Shown here piece after piece: positions 29,598 through 38,300 of a DNA stretch of 64,000 nt. The notes under the pieces were generated by a model. It did not search any database, was not told the DNA's origin, and worked only from the letters and a program-made list of their open reading frames with translations. The translations under genes were made by a program, and so were the position numbers. Numbering within the stretch: position 1 is the stretch's first letter; each line of letters begins with the position of its first letter. Source of the DNA: Clostridiales bacterium (lineage in GTDB: Bacteria; Bacillota; Sulfobacillia; RBS10-35); NCBI GenBank assembly GCA_018729555.1, contig JAHHQG010000026.1:186001-250000 (forward strand), given 5' to 3'.

Positions 29598-30741
29598 CCA
29601 GGACATCCACGCCCAGGGGGAGGGCTTTTTCGTCGATGGTGAAGCTGGGATGGTGGTTGGGATAGATGGCCCCTTCCGCCGGGTTGCCGCATCCGAGGAA
29701 AAGGAAAGCCCCGGGCTTTTGCTGCAGGTAGTAGGCGAAATCCTCGCCCCCCATGACGGGCCGCCCCGGGATATAGCCTTCCGGCCCCAGGATCTCTTTC
29801 ACCGCCTCGATGAAGACGTCGGTGACGTAGGGGTGGTTGACGAGGGCGGGGTAGCCCCGGCGGTAGTCCAAGCGGACCTTTGCCCCGTAAGCTTGGGCCA
29901 TCCCCTGGAAGATCCGCTCCAGGCTGCCTTCGATGAGCTGGCGAGTCCCCTCGGAAAAGGTCCTCACCGTGCCGGTGAGCCGGGCTTCCTGGGCGATGAT
30001 GTTGAAGTTGCTGCCGGCATGGAAGGTGCCGAAGGTCACCACCGCCGGCTCCAGGGGATCCACCTGGCGGGAGACCACCTGCTGCGCTGCCGTCACCATC
30101 TGGGCGGCGATGGCCAGGGCATCCACCGTTTCATGGGGGCTGGCGCCGTGGCCTCCCTTTCCCACCACCTCCAGGACGAAGCGGTCGGAGGCGGCCATCA
30201 TGGGGCCCGCCACGATGCTGGCCTTGCCCGTGGGGAAGGCAGGGATGAGGTGGAGGCCGATGACGGCATCGACGCCCTCCAGAGCTCCCGCCTGGATGAG
30301 GAGCTGGGCTCCTCCGGGAGGCGTCTCTTCCGCCGGCTGGAAGAGGAGCCGGATGCGGCCCTTGAGGTCCTGCCGGCGGGCCAGGAACTCCCGGGCCACC
30401 CCCATGAGGATGGAGGTGTGGCCGTCATGGCCGCAGGCATGCATCACGCCCGGTTTTTGGGAGCGGAAGGGGAGGTCGGTCTGCTCCTCGATGGGGAGGG
30501 CGTCGATGTCGGCCCGGATGGCCACCGTCGGGCCGGGATGGGCTCCTTGGATGTCGGCCCAGAGGCCGGTTTCCGTCTTTCGCACCGGTTCCAGGCCGAG
30601 GGAGCGGAGGTAACCCTCGATGTAGGCGGTGGTCTCATGCTCCTCAAAGCTCAGCTCCGGGTGTTGGTGGAGATGGCGCCGCCATGAGCGCAGTTCTTCC
30701 AGATCCACATGCTGGGGCAAGGGGATCGCTCCTTTCCGCAT
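29554..30741 (-). CDS. M20-family amidohydrolase (N-acyl-amino acid amidohydrolase/hippurate hydrolase-like)
   Basis: RRHLHQHPELSFEEHETTAYI, IRADIDALPIEEQTDLPF, GVMHACGHDGHTSILMG, RPVMGGEDFAYYLQQKPGAFLFLG. Confidence 0.92.
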   Translation of the reverse strand: MRKGAIPLPQHVDLEELRSWRRHLHQHPELSFEEHETTAYIEGYLRSLGLEPVRKTETGLWADIQGAHPGPTVAIRADIDALPIEEQTDLPFRSQKPGVMHACGHDGHTSILMGVAREFLARRQDLKGRIRLLFQPAEETPPGGAQLLIQAGALEGVDAVIGLHLIPAFPTGKASIVAGPMMAASDRFVLEVVGKGGHGASPHETVDALAIAAQMVTAAQQVVSRQVDPLEPAVVTFGTFHAGSNFNIIAQEARLTGTVRTFSEGTRQLIEGSLERIFQGMAQAYGAKVRLDYRRGYPALVNHPYVTDVFIEAVKEILGPEGYIPGRPVMGGEDFAYYLQQKPGAFLFLGCGNPAEGAIYPNHHPSFTIDEKALPLGVDVLVRTAEKLLAHPPRG

Positions 30742-30838
30742 CTTCGCCTGGTCTTTCGCTGCCGGCCGGCGGGACTCCTCTTAGGAAACGGTGTTATCGG
30801 TGAGATGGACATCCTTAAAAGGAGCGGGATGGGAAACC

Positions 30839-32269
30839 ATGTCGGAAGTCTGGATTTCGGAACTGAAGTCCCTTTTGGGTGAGACCCATGTGTCCGGGGA
30901 TCCCCTGGATCTGGAGTGGGCCACTTACGATTTCACCGGGGATGATCGCTTGGGTGCCAAAAAAGCCTGGGCCCAAAGGCCCCTGGCCGTGGTCTGGCCC
31001 GGGAGCACCGAGGAAGTGGCGGAAGTCCTCCGCTGGGCGGAGGAGCGGAAGGTGCCCCTGGTGCCTAGGGGCGGGGGGACCGGGGTGATGGGGGGAGCGG
31101 TCCCCCTCAAGCCTTCGGTGGTGGTAGATCTCAGCCGCCTGGACGACATCGCCGTCCATGCGGAAAACCTCCTGGTGGAAGCCGGGGCTGGGGCCCGCTT
31201 GGGGGATGTGCAACGGGCCCTCCGGCCTTATGGCCTCATGGTGGCCCACGATCCCTGGAGCCAGGGGATCGCTTCCGTGGGTGGGGCCATCAGCACCGAC
31301 GGCGTGGGGTACCTGGCGGGACGCTTTGGCTCCATGGGCCAGCAGGTGGTGGCCCTGGAGGCCGTCCTTCCCGGCGGGCGCATCATCCGCACCCGCCTCT
31401 CCCCCAAACCTTCCGCAGGGCCCGATCTTCGCGCGCTCTTCATCGGGAGCCAGGGTACCTTCGGCATCATCACCCGGGCCTGGATCCGGGTGATCCCCCT
31501 CCCGGAGACGATGATCTTTCGCACCTACCGCTTCCGGGGGTTTGAACCGGGCTTTCGAGCCATCGTGCGGCTCTGGCGGGAAGGGGTCGTCCCCGATCTC
31601 CTGGATTTTGGCGACGATACCCCGGAGGAGCAGGAGGTATCCCCGGGTTTTGAGGATGAAGAGGGGCGAACGGGGATCCTCCACCTCGGCTTCTTTGGCC
31701 TAAAGGAAGAGGCTTGGGGACGCTTCGCCGCGGCCCGGCGGCTTCTCGAGGAAGGGGAAGTCCGGGATGAAGGGGAGGAGCCGGCCCGCCGCTTCTGGGA
31801 GGAACGCCACGCCCTCGCAGAAGAAGAGGCCCTCCCCATCCTGAAGAGCCGGGACCCCGTCCGAAGAGCCCAGATGGGCCACCTGGAGTACCTGAACCTG
31901 GCCCTTCCCATCGGGGAGGTCCTTCCCTATCGAAGGGAAGCCCTGGACCTCCTGAAGGGGGAAAGGGCTTTTCGGGCGGGGGAGACAGGCATCTGGGGTA
32001 GGCCGGAGGTCTTCTCCCTCCTGATCCTTCCCCGGGATGGAGAGACCTACGACCGGGAGGGCTTCTCCCGGCTGTTGGAGGAGCTCTTGCGGCGGGCCCA
32101 GCGGCGAGGCGCTGCCATGGAGTACATCCACGGGACAGGCGTGAAGCTGTTGCCTCTCCTGAAAGAGGAGTGGGGCCCCTCCCTAGAGGTGATCCACCGG
32201 CTGAAGAAGGCCCTGGATCCCTCGGATCTTTTGAACCCGGGGAAGTGGGGCGAAGGCCAAGATTTTTAG
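30839..32269 (+). CDS. FAD-linked oxidase (glycolate oxidase GlcD/D-lactate dehydrogenase-like)
   Basis: VVWPGSTEEVAEVLRWAEERKVPLVPRGGGTGVMGGAVP, IGSQGTFGIITRAWIRVIPLP, C-terminal KKALDPSDLLNPGKW. Confidence 0.88.
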   Translation: MSEVWISELKSLLGETHVSGDPLDLEWATYDFTGDDRLGAKKAWAQRPLAVVWPGSTEEVAEVLRWAEERKVPLVPRGGGTGVMGGAVPLKPSVVVDLSRLDDIAVHAENLLVEAGAGARLGDVQRALRPYGLMVAHDPWSQGIASVGGAISTDGVGYLAGRFGSMGQQVVALEAVLPGGRIIRTRLSPKPSAGPDLRALFIGSQGTFGIITRAWIRVIPLPETMIFRTYRFRGFEPGFRAIVRLWREGVVPDLLDFGDDTPEEQEVSPGFEDEEGRTGILHLGFFGLKEEAWGRFAAARRLLEEGEVRDEGEEPARRFWEERHALAEEEALPILKSRDPVRRAQMGHLEYLNLALPIGEVLPYRREALDLLKGERAFRAGETGIWGRPEVFSLLILPRDGETYDREGFSRLLEELLRRAQRRGAAMEYIHGTGVKLLPLLKEEWGPSLEVIHRLKKALDPSDLLNPGKWGEGQDF

Positions 32270-32374
32270 CCTGCTTTGGTTACAGGTTTGTTACGCCTCG
32301 CCCCTTTCCCTTGTCGGGCGCCGATTTTGGCGGCTAATGTCGAACCAGATAGGGGAAGGGGCGTGGCGTTGTTG

Positions 32375-34012
32375 ATGCGCAGGTTCCTGGCAGGCCTTCT
32401 CTCCTTTCTTCTGCTTTGGGCGGCTGTTCCGTTTCCGGCGTGGGCGCAGAGCGGCGCCCAAACGGAATTCACCGACCTCATCCTTCCCAACGGGCAGGCC
32501 CACTGGGCCAGCGCCATCATCGAAGCCATGGCGGCGGGGGCCATCGTGGACCCCAGCCCCGACGGCAAGTTCCGGCCCGACGATCCCGTCACCCGGCAGG
32601 ATTTCGCCCTCTGGCTGGCGAGGATCCTGGAGCTCTCGGGATCGCCGGAAACGGGGGCCGCCTTCAAGGATTGGTCCACCATCCCCGAGGCCTACCGAGG
32701 TCATTTGGCGGGGGCCGTGGAGTCAGGGCTCATCAAGGGATATCCCGACGGGACCTTCAAACCTCAGAACCGCATCACCCGCTTGGAGCTGGCCACCCTC
32801 ATCGGGAGGGCTCTGGAAGGGCTGGGAGAGGTGGGGGAGAGCCGCTTCTGGGTGCTCTTCGGGGATACCTCCCCTGAATCCATGCCGGCTTGGTCCCTTC
32901 CCGCCACCATCGCCGTCAAGAAGGGAATCATCCGGGGAAAGCCGGTGGGCCCCAACCAAAAGCTGAGGTTTGATCCCCAGGGATGGACCACCCGGGCCGA
33001 AGCCCTGGTGATCCTCCAGCGCTTCATGGAAGTGCGGGGGCTGGAGCTCCCGGCGCCGCCCAAGCTTCCCACCACTGCCTTGGGCGAGCCGCCCTTCCTG
33101 TCGGCCTATTACGTGAACACCGACTACGGTTACCAGACTCTCACCACCTACGGCCGCTACCTGGACCTGGTGGTCCATACGGGCCTCGCCATGCAGCCGG
33201 ACGGAACCCTGGCGGGCGTCCTTCCCCAACGGGCCATGGACTGGTATGGCCAGAACCAGAAGCCGGTCCTGGCCATGGTGCAGTCCTTCAACCGGGCCAA
33301 CAACCGGTCGTTCCTCACCAACCCCAAAGCGCGGCAAACGGCGGTGCAGTCCCTGGTGGCCCTCATGGATCAAGGGTTTTTGGGGGTCAACCTGGACTTC
33401 GAGAACCTGGACGCCGACCTTCGGCCCTACTTCACCCAGTTTGTGGAGGAGGTGCAGCGGGCCCTCAAGATCCGCAACAAGCTGGTGACCCTCTCCGTCA
33501 TGGCGAAGACGGCGGACATGCCCACCAATTCCCTGGTGGGAGCTTACGACTATAAAGCCTTGGGCCAGCTGGCGGACTACGTCATGATCATGACCTACGA
33601 TTACCACTGGTCGGGAGGGCCCGCAGGTCCCATCGCGCCCATGTCCTGGGTGCGAAACGTCCTCAAATATGCGGTGCAGCAGATTCCTTCGCAAAAGATC
33701 TTTGTGGGCATCCCCACCTATGCTTACGGCTGGCCGGAGAAAGGGCGCGCCTACGCCACTGCCGCCTGGGATGCCCTGAAGCTGGCGGCCAGCCTGGGGG
33801 TTCAGCCCCTCCGCCACCCCGAGGGCGAGCTCTACTTTACCGCCTATCTGCCCGATAAAGGCCAGCGCTATACCTACTACTTCCACGATGCTCAGGCCAT
33901 CGCCGACAAGGTGGCCCTGGTGAAGGAGTTCAACCTGGCGGGGGCCATCATGTGGAGGCTGGGCTTTGAGCCGGCGGAAGCCTGGCCTCAGCTTCGCTTT
34001 GCCATCCGGTGA
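32375..34012 (+). CDS. Three-SLH-domain protein with C-terminal GH18 (YaaH/SleL-like) domain
   Basis: Signal peptide MRRFLAGLLSFLLLWAAVPFPAWAQ; three SLH repeats; GH18 catalytic strand GFLGVNLDFENL and YVMIMTYDYHWSGGPAGPIAPMSWV. Confidence 0.88.
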   Translation: MRRFLAGLLSFLLLWAAVPFPAWAQSGAQTEFTDLILPNGQAHWASAIIEAMAAGAIVDPSPDGKFRPDDPVTRQDFALWLARILELSGSPETGAAFKDWSTIPEAYRGHLAGAVESGLIKGYPDGTFKPQNRITRLELATLIGRALEGLGEVGESRFWVLFGDTSPESMPAWSLPATIAVKKGIIRGKPVGPNQKLRFDPQGWTTRAEALVILQRFMEVRGLELPAPPKLPTTALGEPPFLSAYYVNTDYGYQTLTTYGRYLDLVVHTGLAMQPDGTLAGVLPQRAMDWYGQNQKPVLAMVQSFNRANNRSFLTNPKARQTAVQSLVALMDQGFLGVNLDFENLDADLRPYFTQFVEEVQRALKIRNKLVTLSVMAKTADMPTNSLVGAYDYKALGQLADYVMIMTYDYHWSGGPAGPIAPMSWVRNVLKYAVQQIPSQKIFVGIPTYAYGWPEKGRAYATAAWDALKLAASLGVQPLRHPEGELYFTAYLPDKGQRYTYYFHDAQAIADKVALVKEFNLAGAIMWRLGFEPAEAWPQLRFAIR

Positions 34013-34015
34013 CGG

Positions 34016-35191
34016 TCAGGGGAGAAAGGGGAGGGAGGTGAGGCGCTGGGCTCCATCCTCGTGGAGCCAGACTTCATCTTCCACCGAGACGGCTCCCTGC
34101 CCGGGAACATGGAGGGTGGGCTCGATGCAGAGGACCATGGAGGGCTGGAGGACCTCTCGAGAGCCTCGGATCAGAAGGGGTTCTTCCACCGTCTCCAGGC
34201 CGATGCCGTGGCCGAGAAAGGAGCTCAGGTGATGGGGAAAGCCGTGGGCTTCCGCCACCTCTTGCGCTTTTTGGAAGAGGTGTTGGACGGTGATCCCCGG
34301 CCGAACAAGGGCAAGGAGGGCTTCCTGTATGGCTGCCAGGGCTTCCCTCATGCGCTGAAGGAGGGGACCCGGCTTTCCCGCCACGGCCGGCCTCAGGATG
34401 TCGAACTGGTACCCTTCGTAAGCCCCGATGATGTCCAGGTTGACGGGGTCTCCTTCCGTCAGGATCCGATCTGTCGCCTGGGGCCAGCGGGAGGTGTACT
34501 CGGACCAGGGGCCGCTGTGGACCCTGAGGTATCGGACGAAGTCGGCTCCCGCCAGGAGGGCCTGCCGGTGGCCTTCGGCCGCCACATCCCTTTCCCTCGC
34601 CCCCACCCGGATAGCCCCCAGAGCTGCCTTGAGGCCTTCTTCCCCGATGCGGGCCGCTTCCCGCAAAAGGGCTACTTCTTCCGGGCTCTTCTTCCGCCGC
34701 ATGCTTTTGAGCCAGTCATCGCCGGGGACCAGGACCACATCGGGGAGCTGGGCCCTTAGAAGCCGTTCTCCCAGCAATGGAAAGAGGTCGCTTCCCAAAA
34801 GCACCAGAGCCCCCTGATCCATGTCCAGCTCTCTTAAGGCTTCCATGAAGGGCCCCCACACATCCATGGAGATGCGGACATCATCCACAGCGGTTCGGTC
34901 CGGCCGGTGGAAGTCGGCGATGAGGAGGCGCCTGCCTTCCCGGTTCATGAGAAAGAGGCTGTACCCGATACCGCGCCCCAGGTCGCTGAATTCGGCGCTG
35001 GGAAAGGGTGGGAAATGACCCGTGAGGTAAGCCACCGGTCCGGGCCGGTCGAAGAACGAGCGGCCCACGGCCACCAGGCCTTTCCACTCCGGGGGTACGG
35101 GCGAAGGCTCTTGCAGACGGCGGAGGAGGCCTTCTTGGCGCTCTTCGTAGATCCGACGTGGGAGAGGACCGGGAGCGTCCATGGCATGCAC
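34016..35191 (-). CDS. M24-family metallopeptidase (Xaa-Pro aminopeptidase-like)
   Basis: EGDPVNLDIIGAYEGYQFDILRP, HHLSSFLGHGIGLETVEEPLLI, CIEPTLHVPGQGAVSVEDEVWL. Confidence 0.88.
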   Translation of the reverse strand: MHAMDAPGPLPRRIYEERQEGLLRRLQEPSPVPPEWKGLVAVGRSFFDRPGPVAYLTGHFPPFPSAEFSDLGRGIGYSLFLMNREGRRLLIADFHRPDRTAVDDVRISMDVWGPFMEALRELDMDQGALVLLGSDLFPLLGERLLRAQLPDVVLVPGDDWLKSMRRKKSPEEVALLREAARIGEEGLKAALGAIRVGARERDVAAEGHRQALLAGADFVRYLRVHSGPWSEYTSRWPQATDRILTEGDPVNLDIIGAYEGYQFDILRPAVAGKPGPLLQRMREALAAIQEALLALVRPGITVQHLFQKAQEVAEAHGFPHHLSSFLGHGIGLETVEEPLLIRGSREVLQPSMVLCIEPTLHVPGQGAVSVEDEVWLHEDGAQRLTSLPFLP

Positions 35192-35208
35192 CTTCCTGCA
35201 AAAGAGAA

Positions 35209-35284
35209 TGGTGGGCCCTCAGGGACTCGAACCCTGGACACTCCGGTTAAAAGCCGGATGCTCTACCAACTGAGCTAAGGGCCC
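35209..35284 (-). tRNA. tRNA-Lys (anticodon TTT), CCA encoded
   Basis: GGGCCC acceptor, TAGCTCAGTTGGTAGAGCA, CTTTTAA anticodon loop, GGTTCGAGTCC T-arm, ACCA end on the minus strand. Confidence 0.96.
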
Positions 35285-35291
35285 ACAAAGA

Positions 35292-35365
35292 TGGCTGGGG
35301 CGCCTGGATTCGAACCAGGAATCGCGGATCCAAAGTCCGCTGCCTTACCGTTTGGCTACGCCCCA
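35292..35365 (-). tRNA. tRNA-Gln (anticodon TTG), CCA encoded
   Basis: TGGGGCG/CGCCCCA acceptor, CTTTGGA anticodon loop, GGTTCGAATCC T-arm. Confidence 0.95.
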
Positions 35366-35369
35366 CATA

Positions 35370-35446
35370 TGGGGTGAGTGAGGGGATTCGAACCCCCGAC
35401 CTCCAGGGCCACAACCTGGCGCTCTAACCGCTGAGCTACACCCACC
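35370..35446 (-). tRNA. tRNA-His (anticodon GTG), extra G-1, CCA encoded
   Basis: GGTGGGTG...CACTCACC-CCA; TTGTGGC anticodon loop; GGTTCGAATCC. Confidence 0.95.
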
Positions 35447-35455
35447 ATGTCAAAC

Positions 35456-35532
35456 TGGTGCGCCCGGAGGGATTCGAACCCCCGGCCCGCTGCTTAGAAG
35501 GCAGCTGCTCTGTCCAGCTGAGCTACGGGCGC
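35456..35532 (-). tRNA. tRNA-Arg (anticodon TCT), CCA encoded
   Basis: GCGCCCG/CGGGCGC acceptor; CTTCTAA anticodon loop; GGTTCGAATCC. Confidence 0.95.
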
Positions 35533-35540
35533 CAAATATT

Positions 35541-35614
35541 TGGAGCGGGAGACGGGAATCGAACCCGCGTACCCAGCTTGGAAGGCTGGTGCTCTACCAT
35601 TGAGCTACTCCCGC
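35541..35614 (-). tRNA. tRNA-Gly (anticodon TCC), CCA encoded
   Basis: GCGGGAG/CTCCCGC acceptor; CTTCCAA anticodon loop; GGTTCGATTCC. Confidence 0.95.
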
Positions 35615-35634
35615 CCGCCTTACCCTCTTGCATT

Positions 35635-35711
35635 TGGTCGGAGCGGCGGGATTTGAACCCGCGACCTCGTGCGCCCAAGGCACGCGCGCTGCCAAGCTGC
35701 GCCACGCTCCG
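35635..35711 (-). tRNA. tRNA-Pro (anticodon TGG), CCA encoded
   Basis: CGGAGCG/CGCTCCG acceptor; CTTGGGC anticodon loop; GGTTCAAATCC. Confidence 0.95.
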
Positions 35712-35728
35712 TCGCTCCTGCCGAAATC

Positions 35729-35757
35729 ATTCTACTGGTGGAAGGTAGGGCCGTCAA
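35729..35757 (-). promoter_or_regulatory. SigmaA-type promoter of the tRNA operon
   Basis: Minus strand TTGACG-17 nt-TAGAAT, 18 nt upstream of tRNA-Pro. Confidence 0.8.
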
Positions 35758-35766
35758 AGGGGGTGG

Positions 35767-36382
35767 GGCTCTACGCCAATAAGTGTGGTGTCAGTTCCAA
35801 GAGAAACCATGGCAGGAGGCCCAAAAGCATCTTGCGGATATAGGTTTCCGCGTTCCTGAACCCATAACTCAAGCGTTTCAAGAGCTTGATCTTGGTGGGG
35901 GTGCCCTCGGTAAACGCGTTGGTGATGCGAAGGTCATGGAAAGCCAGGATCGCCTCTCGCCATTCCTTCAGCGTCCGCCCCCACTGCACCATCGCCACGT
36001 CTGAGGCGTCTTGGGTGTTGAAGATGATCCGGTCTAAGAGCGCCGCCGCCTCTTGGCGGTCCTTGGCTTCATACACCGCCCGCAGCTCCTCCTTGACGGC
36101 ATGAAAATGCCTCACGTTGGCATGGTTTTCGTAGATCCACCGGAGCTCTTGCGCCTGCCTTGGCGTCAGCTCCTCCTGGTTTTTTAAAAGGGGCCAGCGT
36201 GGAATCGGCCGCCGGGTAACCTCCTTCTCCACCTTCCGGGCTTCTTCCACCCGGCGGTTGGCATCCTGAATCCCGTGGAACCGATCCACCACCACCTTGG
36301 CATGGGGTAGCTGGCGCATGAGTTCGAGCCGCCAGGCTTTCTTCATGTCGATGCATACCCCCACCTCTGACAACGCCTCCAA
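35767..36382 (-). pseudogene. ISL3-family transposase, C-terminal fragment with its right terminal end
   Basis: VCIDMKKAWRLELMRQLPHAKVVVDRFHGIQDANRRVEEARK...LRITNAFTEGTPTKIKLLKRLSYGFRNAETYIRKMLL is an ISL3 C-terminus; terminal GGCTCT at 35767. Confidence 0.85.
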
Positions 36383-36431
36383 GGCCAGCGTGGAATCGGC
36401 CGCCGGGTGACCTCCTTCTCCACCTTCCGGG
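36192..36431. repeat. 49-bp direct repeat (36192-36240 and 36383-36431, one mismatch)
   Basis: GGCCAGCGTGGAATCGGCCGCCGGGT(A/G)ACCTCCTTCTCCACCTTCCGGG occurs twice, offset by 191 bp. Confidence 0.95.
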
Positions 36432-37216
36432 TTTCATACCGGGCCCGGCAGACGCTCGAAACCCTGGGTCTGGCCCAGGCGGCTGCGGTGCTGGAAAGTC
36501 GCTTGGAGGCGGCTGCTGCCAAGGAGATGATCTATGCCGAATTCCTGGCAGACCTTCTGGAGGCGGAACTTATCGTTCGACGGGAACGGTACCTGAAGAC
36601 CCGCATTCGCTTGGCCCATTTCCCCTTCCAAAAGACCCTGGACCCCTTTGACTTCAGCTTCCAACCCTCCATCGATGAGCGCCAAATCCGGGAGCTGGCC
36701 ACCATGGCCTTCGTGGCGAACGCCAGCAATGTCCTCTTCCTGGGCCCATCCGGGGTGGGAAAGAGCCACTTGGCGATCGCTCTGGGTCTAGCTGCCATCG
36801 AGCAGGGGTTGGCCGTGTACTTTGTGACCGCCCATGCCTTAGTCCAGGACTTGCGCAGGGCCCATGCCGAAAACCGGTTGGAGAGGCGGCTGGGGTCTAC
36901 ACATCGCCCCGCCTCCTGATCATCGATGAACTGGGTTACCTCGCTCTGGTTCCCCTGGAGGCGCCCCTCTTTTTTCAGCTGGTCAGCGCTCGCTACACCC
37001 GCGGAAGCATCATCCTGACCTCCAACCAAGAGCTTTGGGGATTGGGGCCAGATCTTCGGCGACACGGTGATGGCCACTGCCATTTTGAAAAGGCTCCTTC
37101 ACCCATCGGTGGTGATCAACATCCGCGGCGAATCCTACCGGTTGCGGCAAAAGAAGCGAGCAGGACTTTTGGGGACCCAGCCTGTGGTTCCTCCCCGTGA
37201 TGCAAAGACCGTGTAG
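36432..37216 (+). pseudogene. IS21-family helper ATPase (istB), truncated 5' and frameshifted
   Basis: ARQTLETLGLAQAAAVLESRLEAAAAKEMIYAEFLADLLEAEL...NVLFLGPSGVGKSHLAIALG, then a frame change to LLIIDELGYLALVPLEAPLFFQLVSARYTRGSIILTSN, then another to GDTVMATAILKRLLHPSVVINIRGESYRLRQKK. Confidence 0.85.
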
Positions 37217-37269
37217 AGGTGACCTGCCCGTACCTGTTTCAACTGCTGGAAGGGGTGATGGCAGCCTTC

Positions 37270-37337
37270 GTGAACTGACCCGGGGGGATTTTCGACTGGC
37301 CAAAGTGGGGGAATTTTCAGCCGGCCTTGACAGCATG
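37270..37337 (+). mobile_element. Probable IS21 right-end sequence downstream of istB
   Basis: TGAACTGACCCGGGGGGATTTTCGACTGGCCAAAGTGGGGGAATTTTCAGCCGGCCTTGACAG resembles the region between istB and the IS21 right terminus. Confidence 0.5.
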
Positions 37338-37564
37338 ATACGTTGGGATCACTGACGGCCTTCGTCGTAACGCCAGGCCCCGTTTCTACCACGGGGCCTG
37401 ACGAGAATTTCAAAATGCCCTATGATGATGCGACCATAGGGAGGAGGTGGCCTCTTAAAACAGGGGTATCCAACACGCCAGAAACCTTAACGGTCTGGTA
37501 GGTCATCACGCACCAGGGCTAACGCCGTGTTGTCATATTTCCCTCTCGAACATGGCTCTCTTTC

Positions 37565-38299
37565 TCATTTGTTCCAGCAGTGTTTATCCAGGATGGCCTC
37601 CAAGGCGACTGTTCCGCCTAAGTCGGAACCTAAGATGCTGACCTCATAGTAGACTCTGCCTACAGTAGCCGATGGAGGAGGCTTCCCCGGATCAAAAAAT
37701 GCTTCGTCGAATGTCTGCATATCGGAGTCCAGCAGCAGCTGGTGCATAAGGTCACGCCGCTCCTCCAAGCTCAGATCCGGGTTGATAACCGCGATAAAGA
37801 TTTCAAAGAAAGGACGGAGAAAGGCCATCTTTGTATCGGTCCTGGGGGTTTCCGGGTCCCCGTAAAGGGAAAGCTGAATAATGCGGCCGTCCATCTTGCA
37901 AGCAGTAGCCCAAAGCGATAGTTCTTCATTACGCTCACCCGTCCAAAGACCCGCCCAATCTTTCCTCAACTTCATCTCTTGCCCAGAGTGTGATGTTAGC
38001 CAAATCCACCCTATCTTGTAGTCGTCGTCTGTCGGCCGGATAGGCAACTCCTTTTTTTCTAGCTGACGATAGACCTCTTCCACCGCTGCGTTCCAGCTAT
38101 CAAGAAACGTCGTGAGGTAAAGAGTGCTAGGCCAGGGCTCTTCCTCTGTACCATCGGAAGGTGCCTCGACCGGTGCCTCGGCAACCGGAGGCGAACCATC
38201 AACCCCACTATCCGTCGTAGCTGCGGACCCTCCCGGAGTGCATCCCCCCACAAAAAGGAGGATGAAGAGCCCCATCATCACCGCCCGTGGGTTGGGCAT
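37565..38299 (-). CDS. Putative lipoprotein of unknown function
   Basis: N-terminal MPNPRAVMMGLFILLFVGGC (lipobox VGGC); ATG one nt after the stop of the upstream M23 gene. Confidence 0.7.
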   Translation of the reverse strand: MPNPRAVMMGLFILLFVGGCTPGGSAATTDSGVDGSPPVAEAPVEAPSDGTEEEPWPSTLYLTTFLDSWNAAVEEVYRQLEKKELPIRPTDDDYKIGWIWLTSHSGQEMKLRKDWAGLWTGERNEELSLWATACKMDGRIIQLSLYGDPETPRTDTKMAFLRPFFEIFIAVINPDLSLEERRDLMHQLLLDSDMQTFDEAFFDPGKPPPSATVGRVYYEVSILGSDLGGTVALEAILDKHCWNK

Positions 38300-38300
38300 C

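Noticed and set aside
35458-35748. Plus-strand ORF MRPEGFEPPARCLEGSCSVQLSYGRQ... (96 aa)
   Set aside because: This is the well-known spurious translation of antisense tRNA genes.
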